This document shows positions 22,782 through 33,692 of a stretch of DNA of 64,000 nucleotides, one piece after another. The position numbers were made by a program, and so were the translations under genes. The DNA comes from Cryptomeria japonica. Its lineage: Eukaryota > Streptophyta > Pinopsida > Cupressales > Cupressaceae. Under the pieces are notes generated by a model that was not told the DNA's origin, made no database searches, and was given only the letters and a program-made list of their open reading frames with translations. The stretch is from assembly GCF_030272615.1 (NCBI RefSeq), contig NC_081409.1, forward strand, positions 23,704,406 to 23,768,405, read 5' to 3'. The stretch's first letter is position 1, and the number at the start of each line of letters is the position of its first letter.

Positions 22782-24169
22782 TGTTGGCATTTGCATGATG
22801 ATTTCAATAATGATATGTTATGTTGTCATTAATGTTAATTAATCGGTAATGATATTGTTGATATTGTTGTAATGATGTTTTGTAACTGGTAGGAAGAATT
22901 TGTGGAGTGCACCGGTATTTCTATGTATTGGAGAGTTAAACTGGTAAACCCTACCTGTTGATTTGATAAACCCTAACCGATTAAGTTTGGTGAATTGGTT
23001 ATATTGGTTTATGATCTGATGATGAGCGGTAATGATTATGACACATGATTATTGTATGAAGAGAGTTTCAAAGCAATTTTGGTGCGTTGATGAAACAGTT
23101 TTTGTCTAGGGAATGAGAAAGTATATTGCATGTAATGCAAAGCGTGTGATGAGTTACTGAGTTCGATGAAGTGGTGATCAAGGAGCTGTCGAGGTTTTAT
23201 TGATTGATGTGAAGAGATTTCTATGTAATCCAATAGTCATACTTGAACTGACTTGTTTGTAATCTCTTTGAGAGAATTAGGTTTTTGTTGTGTTACCGAC
23301 CTAATTGATTTGTTTATAAGGTTGATGAGTTGTTTAGTTTCAGAGTTGGCAAAGTTTTAGTTGAGAGTGTGGTTGCCAAACCGGATGATGTATCTGCAAT
23401 TTGAGTAAAGGTAGATAGGAGCATGAAAAGGATCTAAACAAACAAGTGTAGTTCTATTCAAACAGATTAGCAAACTCCTATTGTTTTCTAACAATTACAG
23501 CAGATTGAAATCCCCTAACTAGGTAAGCTCTAACAAGATTGGTGCTATTCAAATCCTCTAACCAGGTGATCCATTAGCTTGGATTTAAAATCCTCTACTG
23601 AGGTCACTCCTTATAGAGTATTGCTTCTAACAAGGCATTATAGTCAATCCCTTAACTGAGTGGTCCCTAACAGGATCTATTCTTAACAAGACTTTTGTAA
23701 AGCTTTAATAGGCTAGGCTCCTAACAGGGAGAACTTCAAAAGAGTTCAGATAGTTATCTTGTGAGTCTCATCTCACTGTGGTTTTTCCCATTTGGGTTTC
23801 CATGTCAAAAATATTGTGTCAAGTGGTGAATGTTTTTGTGGTTATGTTCTTATGGTTGATTTTCTTAACTACTTAATCCACTTTGACAAATCATGATAAC
23901 CATATGCATTGTGAAATGAAGTTTTACTTATGTCAGTAAAATAATTTGGATGTTTATGAGTTTGAAGTTGTTTACTATTAGTTTTTTGTAACAATCAACT
24001 AGTTTATCTTGAGGGTTTTTATCTTGACAGTGATATTGCATTGATAGTTCTAAGTTTACTTTGAGAGATTGATTTTGAGATTGGTGAAGTTAGTATTAGT
24101 TTTTCTATCTACTGATTCACCTCCCCTCTCAGTAGTTGACCAAATTCTTATTATTTCATCATACCATCA
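22782..24169 (+). repeat. E3 5' LTR
   Basis: tgttggcatttgcatg ... cataccatca. It contains the ttttcccatttgggtttcca block near 23785 and the tgattcacctcccctctcag end. Confidence 0.93.
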
Positions 24170-24171
24170 AT

Positions 24172-24183
24172 TGGTATCAGAGC
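24172..24183 (+). other. E3 primer-binding site
   Basis: tggtatcagagc, two bases past the LTR end. Confidence 0.95.
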
Positions 24184-24239
24184 TAATGAGGTCCTCTAAG
24201 GTCTAAGCCTAACAACTTGAGGTAAAGATCTTGCAGATC

Positions 24240-25259
24240 ATGATGAAGAAGGAAGATCCAAAATTTAATAGAGAGAACTATAGGATATGGAGTGATAGAA
24301 TTAAAACTTATATCAAGAGTCTAGGAAATCAATACTGGGAAAATGTTGTTAATCAATATGTTACACCTAGTGGGATTATGACTGATGATCGGAAGAAAGA
24401 GCAACAAGAAAATAATCAAGCATTAAAGGCGATTATTGGTTCTTCATCTGATGCAGAGTATGTAGATGTTCATGGTCTAGAGACTACATATGATGGATGG
24501 AAAAAAATTGAAGAGAATTATAGCAGTGATGAACATGTTAAGATTGCTAAAGAAGAGAGTCTAAGAGGAAATTTTGACATGCGGATGGCTAAAGGTGAGA
24601 ATATCTAGAAGTATCCTCAAAGGATAAAAGAGATAGTCGGTGAAATTAAGAGTGCAGGAGGTAAAGTGAAAGATGTCACAATGATCAATAAGGTACTGAG
24701 AACCCTGCTATCGGTCTATGCTATCTGAGTTGCAGCCATTCAAGAGCTAAAGTCTATTGACAAAACTAAGGTAACCCTTGACTCCATCATTGGCAAGCTT
24801 ACTGCTTTTGAATTAAATGGTTATGATGGTAGTGTATAGAAATGTGAGTCTGTATTTAGAGCTTCTATTTCTAACCCATCTATGAGGAAAAGTAGAGATG
24901 TCAATCATAGTTGTGAATTTAGATCCAGCAGAGAAGCTGGTGATGAAGAGAGTTTAGTTGAGCTTGAAGCATTGTTGGCCAAGCGGTTGCCCAAAGGTAT
25001 TGGTAAATATAGAGGCAAATTACCTTTGAAATTTTTTTCTTGCAACAAGATTAGACACATAGCTCCTAATTGTCCTAATGGTTATAATGAGCACAAACAA
25101 GAGAAATTCAAGAAGTATAAGGGTAAAGGAAAAATATATTGTCTTATAGTTGTTGATGGTGGTATCACTGATGAGGAATTTGATGGTGATGATAATGAAG
25201 ATATTGTGTCTGTAGCCATTAAAGAGGAGATATCTAATCAGAAGGCATTAGTATCTTGA
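24240..25259 (+). pseudogene. gag: E3 gag
   Basis: First ATG after the primer site, opening MMKKEDPKFNRENYRIWSDR. Gag motifs follow: VDVHGLETTYDGWKKIEEN and LIDSIIGKL-like spacing near 24790. The knuckle reads FFSCNKIRHIAPNC (near 25032) with the first Cys changed to Phe and a Gly to Arg, so zinc binding is doubtful. Internal stops lie near 24606, 24727 and 24836. The frame ends with TGA at 25257, directly followed in the same frame by the protease region. Confidence 0.9.
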
Positions 25260-26737
25260 ATGGATAACTCTGATGATTGGATCATTGATAGTGGTTGTTC
25301 ACATCACATGACCGGTGATCAGAGCAAATTTCTTTCTTTGAAGAAATTTGATGGCGAAGTTGTAAGATTTGGTAATAACTCACCCTGCATGGTAAAAGGT
25401 AAGGGAACTATTTCTCTTAATGGAAAGAGAAGTGCAGATGATGTCTACTCGGTTGAAGGTTTAAAGCACACTCTTTTGAGTGTGGCACAACTCAATGACA
25501 GAGGATACCCATTGGAGTTTAAGAATGGTATGTGCAAAATCTATGGGAACAAAGGTGAACTAATTGCATCTGGGAAGAAAACTAAAGGTAACCTATTTCA
25601 CCTTAATCCTAAAGTCAGCAACTATTTAATTGCAAAGATAGATGATAGTTGGCTTTGGCATAGGATATTTTGTCATATAAACTTTGATAACATAGTTAAA
25701 GTGAGTAAGTCCAAGACAGTGAGAGGTTTTCCTCAGTTGGATGAACTGATTAATGCTCTATGTAAGGAATGTCAGTTGGGAAAGATGACATCCTCAACTT
25801 TCAAGAGAAAATATTTTCAACAGAACATCTGTTAGATTTGGTTCATACAAATCTTTGTGGACCAATAAGGACAAAAAGTATTCAAGGTGACATATATTTT
25901 ATGATCTTCACAGATGATTTCTCAAGGATGATGTGGGCCACATTCTTGAAGGATAAGACTGAAGCTTTTAGTAAGTTCAAGGCATTCAGGGCCTTAGCTG
26001 AGAAGGAGAGTGGTAAGAAGATAAAGTATCTGAGGACTGATCAAGGCAGTGAATTTACTTATAAGGAATTCACTAGATATTATGAAGAAAATGGTATCAA
26101 ATGGCAGATTTCTGCACCAAGGACACCACAACAAAATGGTATCACAGAGAGAAACAACTGGTCAATTGTTGAAGCTGCTAGGACGATGTTGATACAAGGA
26201 GGTGTAGCGATTTTTTTTTGGAGGGAAGCTGTCAGCACAACTGTCTACATTATGAATCAGATTCTGGTAAAGAGAGGTAAGGACAAGACTTCTTATGAAT
26301 ACTGGTGTGGAATATCACCTAATGTTATTTATTTCAAGATATTTGGTAGAAAATTTTTTATTAAGAAAGGTGATTATGTTAGCAAATTTGAGGCTAAAAG
26401 TGATGAAGGTATATTTCTTGGTTATTCCACCAAGAGTAAGGCCTACAAGTGTTTTAACAACCGGACACAAAGAATTATTGAGAGTGTTGATGTTCAAGTG
26501 GATGAATATCCTGAAGTCTTAGAGGAAACCAGTTTGGAGAAAAAAGATGAAGATCCTTGCATTTTATTTTTGGAACCAGAAACTGTGAAACACGAAACCA
26601 GTAAAGAAAATATTGATGTACCAGTTCAATTGGAACAAATAAATTCAGAAGAAGATGATGATAATAAAGAAGATGAACCCAAAGATAATGATCATGTTAT
26701 TTCAAGATATGTGAGACTCAATCACAATCCTGAGTAG
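25260..26737 (+). pseudogene. E3 protease and integrase
   Basis: Protease motif WIIDSGCSHHMTGD is intact (near 25280). The integrase zinc region is WLWHRIFCHINF...CKECQLGK. A frameshift near 25790 moves to the next frame, where the first catalytic Asp is Asn (HTNLCGP), the second is present (TDQGSEF) and the Glu is present (NGITERNNW). The C-terminal region runs through DEGIFLGYSTKSKAY to an acidic linker ending at 26737 with a stop. Integrase would be dead from the Asp change alone. Confidence 0.9.
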
Positions 26738-28377
26738 ATTATTGGAGATAAGGATGGTGGAGTACTAGCCAGAAGAAGAATCAAAGAGAATTCCTACATG
26801 ATCTCCACTATTGAACCAAGAATTGCTAAGGAAGCATTTGGTGATGAGCACTGGGCTAAAGCTATGGAGGAGGAACTAGATCAAATTGAGAAGAACAACA
26901 CATGGACCCTATTACCCTGACTGGTAAATAAAAATGTGATAGGTACTAAGTGGGTATTCAGGAACAAGTTGAATGAAGATGGTATTGTAGTTCACAACAA
27001 AGCTAGGTTGGTTTGCAAAGGTCATGCACAAGAAGAAGGAGAATATTATGGTGAGACTTTCGCACTAGTGGAAAGATCGAAAGATGTCATAACTTTACTT
27101 GCATTTGTAGCATATAATAAATTCAAGGTATACCAAATGGATGTTAAGTCAACATTTTTTAATGGGATACTGGAAGAAGAAGTATACATTGAGAAGGCAG
27201 ATGGTTATGCTTTAACTGATGAGAAAGACATGGTATATAGATTGCATAAGGATTTATATGGATTAAAGCAGGCATCAAGAGCATGGTATGAAAGGCTTCA
27301 TACACATCTGATGAAGATAGGTTTTCTGAGAACCAGTGAAGATATCAACATATATCTCAAATTTGAAGGAGATAAAATACTGGTCAGTGAAGTATTTGTA
27401 GATGATATCATATTTGAAGGTAATGATGACATGAGCAATGATTTTGTAGATGTAATGAAAAATGAGTTTGAAATATCTCTAGTGGGTGAAATAAAAAATT
27501 TCATAGGCTTGCAAATACAACAAATGAAGAATGGTATTTTCAACACACAGTCTAAGTATGTGAAAGAGGTCTTGAAGACATTTGGTATGAGTGATTGTAA
27601 ACCAATTGGAACACCAATGGTTACAGGTTGTAATTTTTCTAAAGAAGATGAATCCAAATCTATTGATGAGAAGGAATACAGGTCAATGATAGAGAACTAC
27701 ACTATGTTGTTCATAGCAGACCGGATATAGCTCATGCAGTTGGGCTAGTTGCTAGATTCTAGAAGAATCCTAAGGAAACACATTTGATAGCAACCAAGAG
27801 GATTTTTAGATATTTGAAAGGTACTGTTGACTATGGAGGAAACTTTGACTTGAAGGTGTACACAGATGCAGATTGGGTAGGAAATGTTGATGACAGGAAA
27901 AGAACAACTGGTGGAGCATTTTTTCTTGGAGGAAGACTTGTTTTATGGAGTAGTAAGAAGCGGAGTTGTACATCACAATCTACTACTGAAGCTGAGTATG
28001 TTGCAGCTTACATGAATTGTACCCAGGCTATTTGGATGAGGCACATTTTGGAAGGTTTTAAGATGAAGATTTCAAAACCTATAAAGATCTTATGTGATAA
28101 TAGAAGTGCCATAAATATTTCCAAGAACCTTGTTTTGCACGGACGAACCAAGCATATTGAATTAAAGTATCATTTCTTAAGCAAAAAAGTGCAGAGTAAA
28201 GATGTGATCTTGGAGCATGTTTCTACCAAAGAGTAGCTTGTAGATATCTTTACTAAACCTCTGCCTAAGACTACTTTTGAGTATCTTAGAAGTCAACTAG
28301 GGGTGTACCCCTTCATGAGGTCAGTTGAGCATGATGTAGATTACATCAGTCCCGGAGCTACTTACATAATTTTATAG
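26738..28377 (+). pseudogene. E3 reverse transcriptase and RNase H
   Basis: Reverse transcriptase blocks: WAKAMEEELDQIEKNNTW, NVIGTKWVFRNKLNEDG, QMDVKSTFFNGIL, DLYGLKQASRAWY and catalytic FVDDIIF. A frameshift near 27700 leads to VARF and KRIFRYLKGTVDY, a short deletion, then RNase H: VYTDADWVGN, TTGGAFFLGGR, LCDNRSAINISKN and DIFTKPLPKTTFEYL. Stops lie near 26918, 27728, 27760 and 28234. Confidence 0.9.
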
Positions 28378-28643
28378 CAGGATTGGTTTAGAAGTAGAGT
28401 TATTCAACAGGGGGAGCATCAAGTTGTAGGTTGTTGATGCTGAACAGTGAAATTTGACATTTCATGTTTTACTTTCAATTTGGCGTTGTTGTCGAAGGGG
28501 GAGAAAAACTATGTGATTTGTATGATTGACAGAGAGAAGGAATACAAGTTGAAGACAAGCTGAATACTTGGTAATGTAAACCAGGTTTCCTATTCCCAAT
28601 CACAACAATCAATGGTATTGATATTTGTATTGCCATCAATGCC

Positions 28644-28655
28644 AAAGGGGGAGAT
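28644..28655 (+). other. E3 polypurine tract
   Basis: aaagggggagat abuts the 3' LTR. Upstream partners are agggggag at 28409 and aagggggag at 28494. Confidence 0.9.
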
Positions 28656-30023
28656 TGTTAGCATTTGCATGAAGATTGCATTAATGATATGTTATGTTGT
28701 CATTGATGTCAATTAACTAGTAATGATATTGTTGATATTGTTGTAATGATGTTTTGTAATAGGTAGGAAGAATTTGTGGAGTGAATTGGTATTTCTATGT
28801 ATTGGAGACTTGAACCGGTAAACCCTACCTATTGATTTGATAAACCCTAATAGATTAAGTTTGGTGAATTGGTTATATTGGTTTATGATCTGAAGATGAG
28901 CGGTAATGATTATGACACATATGATTATTGTATGAAGAGAGTTTCAAAGAAATTTTGGCCCGTGGATGAAACATTTTGGCACGTTGATTTAATGCAAAGT
29001 GCGTGATGAGTTATTGAGTTTGATGAAGCGATGATGAAGGAGCGGTCGAGGTTTTCTTGATTGATGTGCAGAGATTGCTATGTAATCCAATGGTCATACT
29101 TGAACCATCTTGTTTGTAATCTCTATGAGAGAATTAGGTTTTTGTTGTGTTACCGACCTAATTGATTTTTTTATAAGGTCGATGAGTTGTTTAGTTTCAG
29201 AGTTGGCAAAGTTTTAGTTGAGTGTGTGGTTTTCGAACTGGATGATGTATCTGCAGCTTGAGTAAAGGTAGATAGAAGCATGAAAAGGATCTGAACAAGA
29301 AAGTGTAGTGCTATTCAAACAAATCAACAACTCATATTATTTTCTAACAATTACAGTAGATTGAAATCCCCTAACCGGGTAAGCTCTAACAAGCTTGGTG
29401 GTATTCAAATCCTCTAACCAGGTGATCCATTATCTAGGATTTTAAATCCTCTACTGAGGTTACTCCTTATAGAGTATTGCTTCTAACAAGGCATTATAGT
29501 CAATCCCCTAACCAGGTGGTTCCTAACAGGATCTGTTCTTAATAGGACTTTTGTAAAGCTTTAATAGGCTAGGCTCCTAGGGTGAAATTCAGAAGAGTTC
29601 AGATAGTTATCTTGTGAGTCTCATCTCACCGTGGTTTTTCCCATTTGGGCTTCCACGTCAAAAATATTGTGTCAAGTGGTGAATGTTTTTGTGGTTATGT
29701 TCTTATGGTTGATTTTCTTAGCTACTTAATCCACTTTGATAAATCGTGATAACTGAAAGCATTGTGAAATTAAGTTTTACTTATGTTAGTAAAAGCATTT
29801 AGATTTTTATGAGTTTGAAGTTGTTTACTATTAGTTTGTTGTAACAGTCAACAGGTTTATCTTGAGGGTTTTTTATCTTGACAATGATATTGCATTGATA
29901 GTTATAAGTTTACTTTGAGAAATTGACTTTGAGATTGGTGAAGTTAGTATCAGTTTTTCTATCTACTGATTCACCCCCCCTCTCACTAGTTGACCAGATT
30001 CTTGTTCTTTCATCATACCATCA
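28656..30023 (+). repeat. E3 3' LTR
   Basis: tgttagcatttgcatg ... cataccatca. The opening ttgg of the 5' copy is ttag here. Confidence 0.92.
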
Positions 30024-30413
30024 AGATCTTGTAGCTCATCACACATTTTTTACTTCATGCTATGTATTTGATCATTCCCAAGATAAACAATTATCTTCAT
30101 GCACCAAATCCACTTTTAAACTCATCATGTGCATCATGCATATGTGTAATCTTCATCTTTGATCATCATTCGATTATAGATCATCACAACCAATTCACCG
30201 AGCTCCATTGGTTAGGGTTCTTCTCATCAACTGGTTAGGGTTACCGATGTATCTCTACTTTGATAATAATACCAATACCAGTTGCATTCACTTCTTTACT
30301 ACCAGTTGCTTTACTGCATCATTACCGGTTGCAATACAACTACATTACCGGTTACTATTGACATCAATGCCAATACTATACTTAATCAATGCAATCTTCA
30401 TGCAATGCCAACA
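30024..30413 (-). repeat. E2 5' LTR, outer part (U3)
   Basis: Minus-strand start TGTTGGCATTGCATG at 30413, running to the E3 insertion at 30024. The length fits the missing part of the LTR at 21782-22781. Confidence 0.88.
30276..30355 (-). promoter_or_regulatory. Four evenly spaced GYAACYGGTA motifs in the E2 U3
   Basis: On the plus strand taccagttgc starts at 30276 and 30300, taccggttgc at 30323 and taccggttac at 30346, with spacings 24, 23 and 23. The minus-strand core AACYG matches the consensus bound by plant MYB factors, and the position is upstream of the LTR TATA region. Enhancer function is inferred only. Confidence 0.55.
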
Positions 30414-31075
30414 CATACATCACCATGTAGAAGCAAAATCATGAAGATGCATGATCGCACATCTAACCTTGGTGTTACTTCTATACAGATGCATACAAAA
30501 ACACCTACCCATATCCAAAAGCCAAGTCTCTACTACCATTCCACTATTAGAACCATCAAAAGTGGGAGGATGAGACCTCAAAAGATCTCTCATGTGAGTA
30601 TCTATAACTACATCCTGATCTAGAACAACATCAACACTCCTCCAAGGTGAATGTGAATGTTTTCTCTCTCACTCCTGATACTCAAATCTCTCTTGGCATC
30701 CAGAATGACAAGACTCCTCTTGCTAATTCTCCTCCTGCCTTGGCCCCAAACAAACAAGAAACTCCTTAAGCACATTAACTAACTACAAAACTACATCTCC
30801 ACTTTGTTGATCCTGTTGCTACTCCTTCTGGTTAGATTATTCAAAAAGCTTGAGATGAGTATTTCGTATACTACCCATATGACCACTATGACCATGGCCT
30901 CTAACTCTACCAATCATCTTGTCTAAGTAAGACAAAAAGAAACAATAAGCTAAAAATCTAGGGAAACTAAAGCAAGAAAAACAACTAGCAGGATAACCTC
31001 ATGGCTAAACCATTCTAAAGTGCTAACACGCACAATGGGCTCATATGAAACCAGAGTACCTAGTGTATGAACATG
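30414..31075 (-). pseudogene. Leader and gag start of minus-strand element I1
   Basis: Immediately downstream of a primer site on the minus strand. A short frame begins MIGRVRGHGHSGHMGS near 30900, a Gly/Arg/His-rich start like the GRGRG openings of some plant gypsy gag proteins. The rest is Gln-rich with stops. E2 inserted at its 3' side (30413). The assignment is tentative. Confidence 0.4.
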
Positions 31076-31088
31076 GGCTCTGATACCA
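31076..31088 (-). other. I1 primer-binding site
   Basis: Minus strand tggtatcagagcc, perfect initiator-Met form, two bases from the LTR edge at 31091. Confidence 0.8.
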
Positions 31089-31090
31089 AA

Positions 31091-31943
31091 TGTAATGTCT
31101 ACCAAAACACCTTAGAGAAATAAAGCTAACTAACATGCAAATAGAGATTTTTTTTTTAAAACATCATTTATTACGACACATTTAATCAATACTCAAATAC
31201 AACTAACAACAATATACATGTTATGTACTTATACATCATAATCATAAGCATAAAAGCATAATCATAAAAACTCATTACACAAGCGTAAATAAACACCACT
31301 CAACATTCATCTTCCCTAGGGTATCTCAACGCTATTACTTATAACACCACCATAACAAATAAAATCCTGGTTATTTCTAATATCCAATGCATCCTAACAA
31401 AAATATCATCTACTCTTCCATGCATATACATATAAGATCATTCTCTAATCTATCTATCATGAATGGAACCACTAACAATGCAAATACCATTTAAACCCCA
31501 TTAGGTTCATTTTAAAATAACCAAACCAAATGTTCCTAACCCCAATTACTTAATCATCATCTAACATCATTACTCTTCTCCCAAATGATCTATCACATTA
31601 CTAACCCATCTCTTTTAACACAACAAACATCCATATGATACTAAGTGCACATCAATAGAACCAATCACATTATTCTCATTAATAATTTAGTATTCAAGAT
31701 ACAACATGATACATCAATATGTCTTACTACAAGAGTCATTTTCATCCTTAATACATCATCTATCACTACATTTACATTATCCATTTATATCAAGGAACAT
31801 AGCTCTTAACTATAAATACTATGATATCACAAAATCTATAAATACATATGCCATATGAATCATGTGCATACATCTACTACAAAATATTTCCATAAGATTA
31901 AGAGATAAGAATCCACATCCATGCATAAAAGCATCTAACAAAG
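31091..31943 (-). repeat. I1 5' LTR, part left of G1
   Basis: Minus-strand LTR end ...ttggtagacattaca at 31091. The stretch is AT-rich and non-coding and is interrupted at 31943 by G1; the remainder should resume at 61513. The outer edge is not identified. Confidence 0.55.
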
Positions 31944-33624
31944 TGTTGGCAATTGACACTCATCCAGGCTCATGGTATTGGGTTGGATACTTATCTGGTA
32001 TTGTTGACAAATGCACACTCCAATGAGACATTGTAGGTGATTGAAGGTTTTGTCATTGATGGCAACCTTGCAATCATATGATACTGACAAGACAATATAC
32101 CGGCACTAGCAATGACAGACTCTACACCGGCACATAGAACACTGGCAATAAAAGGAAGTATACCGGCACCCAGCCTGACAAGAATTTTGTTTATAATATA
32201 TTCTGTAATTAATTGTAAAATCATTATAAGCTGACTTGGCAAGTTGTAAAATGACTCATATATGTATGAGATCATTATAGAACATTTTGTAAGTAAGAAG
32301 ATAGGCGAAATAAGGTAGACCTATTATGCGAATTATAGATTAAGGGTTTATGTATGAAGTAGAGCTAAAACCGGTACTGGATCTGGCATAGTAGATTCTA
32401 TTTCAAAGAAGTACAAGACATTGGATTTGCATAATCCATTTTGTAAGTCAGTGAGACTTCCCATTTTGAAATTGAGAAGTGAGCTCTAGGCACTTGGCCT
32501 TCTTGCATGTGCAGGCCCCTATTGTAGCAATAATATTCTCTTATTGGCCAGTAAGTGAATATTGTGGGTCACAAATCCCACCGAGGTTTTTCCCATACTG
32601 GGTTTCCTCATTAAACTATTATGTTATGGTGTGCTTTTCATGTGGTTGTTGTTATCTCTGTTTATTGCTTTACTTTTTGTTTACTGGTATACAGTATTGA
32701 TATGCTTTACATGTTTAAGTTAAGAAAATTCTATAACTGGTTAGATACTGATTCACCCCCCCCTCTCAGTATCTTTGGGAATCCTAACAGGTATCCACCC
32801 ATATTCTAGGATTGACATCCGACATTCAAGGAAACCGTCAGGCAAGGGTAACTGGAAAACTAGGATCTGGTATTTGGAGGTGAACATAGGAGATTGATCC
32901 GACAAATCTTAAAGCGGAAACAATAACGAAGATTAATGTTTATATTTTTGTCTAGGTCAGCATGTAATTACCTTGTAATATGATTGAAAGTTGACATAAG
33001 GCATTCATTTTCATGTATGTAAGGGTATATAAGTCAGTTCAACTAGGTCATTTTGGGATATAGGTGTGATATGATTTATGCAATTATATGAGCGAGATCT
33101 TGATCGATAGAATATGAATGGAATGATCTGTTGTTAGTCCTGATTGATTGTCAAGAGGATTGGGAAGAGAACAGGGTTACTGGTAAGGAAGGAGTTATTG
33201 TTAATTGGTACAGACACTGCTGAAACCAAAACTCATCTGGCTTATCAGATGAACACCAAAGTTTATATTTTTCTTTGTAATTTAGTATTTTAAATAATGT
33301 AGTCAGTGAGGCTCTTTTGTGATGAGCAATACGCTCCAGGAAGTGTGCCTTCCTGCATGTGCAAGCCCCTCTTATAATATTTATTCATTTGGCTAGTGGA
33401 TAGATATTGTGGGTCATCAATCCCATCATGGTTTTTCCTCTTTGAGGTTTTCCACGTATAAATATTTGTGTTATGGTGTTCATCTTTGTGGTTGCATTAT
33501 TATCACTAGTTGTTACTTGCTTTTATGCATACCGGTTATAGAGTTGTTTTGTTAATAAGGTTTAAATTAGTCTTACCAGTAGAACACTGATTCACCCCCC
33601 TCTTAGTGTTCTTGGATTCCAACA
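31944..33624 (+). repeat. G1 first LTR, split by a solo LTR
   Basis: tgttggcaattgacactcat up to 31996, interrupted by 32002-32789 and its duplication, then ccacccatattctagg to attccaaca at 33624. TATA-like tatataag is at 33026-33033. Confidence 0.9.
32002..32789 (+). repeat. Solo LTR inside the G1 LTR
   Basis: tgttgacaaatgc ... atcctaaca, 788 bases, with target duplication ggtat at 31997-32001 and 32790-32794. It has the gttttgtcattgatgg opening, the gtcagtgagacttccc block, the ttttcccatactgggtttcc block and tgattcacccccccctctcag. No internal region remains, which implies LTR-LTR recombination. Confidence 0.93.
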
Positions 33625-33626
33625 AC

Positions 33627-33638
33627 TAGTATCAAATC
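33627..33638 (+). other. G1 unit 1 primer-binding site, decayed
   Basis: tagtatcaaatc, three changes from tggtatcagagc, all G-to-A. Confidence 0.75.
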
Positions 33639-33692
33639 CTCATGCCTTAGAATAAGTTTAACAACTTAAGGAAGATCCTAAATCTAGAATCC

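Larger units (their letters stand above)
22782..30023 (+). mobile_element. Full-length Ty1/copia element E3
   Basis: LTRs at 22782-24169 (1388 bases) and 28656-30023 (1368 bases), primer site, gag, pol and purine tract all in order. It sits inside the 5' LTR of E2, an older relative. The flanking five bases are ggata and agatc, agreeing at three of five, so the target duplication is decayed or the edges are shifted. Several stops and at least two frameshifts make it inactive. Confidence 0.92.
13651..30413 (-). mobile_element. Copia element E2, truncated, split by E1 and E3
   Basis: The surviving pieces on the minus strand are: 5' LTR 30413-30024 and 22781-21782, primer site, gag 21711-20664, then protease and the start of integrase 14018-13651. 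Removing E3 gives an LTR of 1390 bases, against 1388 for the 5' LTR of E3, its close relative. Removing E1 rejoins the protease frame exactly. Everything 3' of the integrase start is lost near 13650. The outer end is TGTTGGCATTGCATG at 30413. Confidence 0.85.

Noticed and set aside
30276..30355. Evenly spaced repeat as a CRISPR array
   Set aside because: Ten-base degenerate units inside an LTR of a plant retrotransposon; no cas genes and a eukaryotic context.
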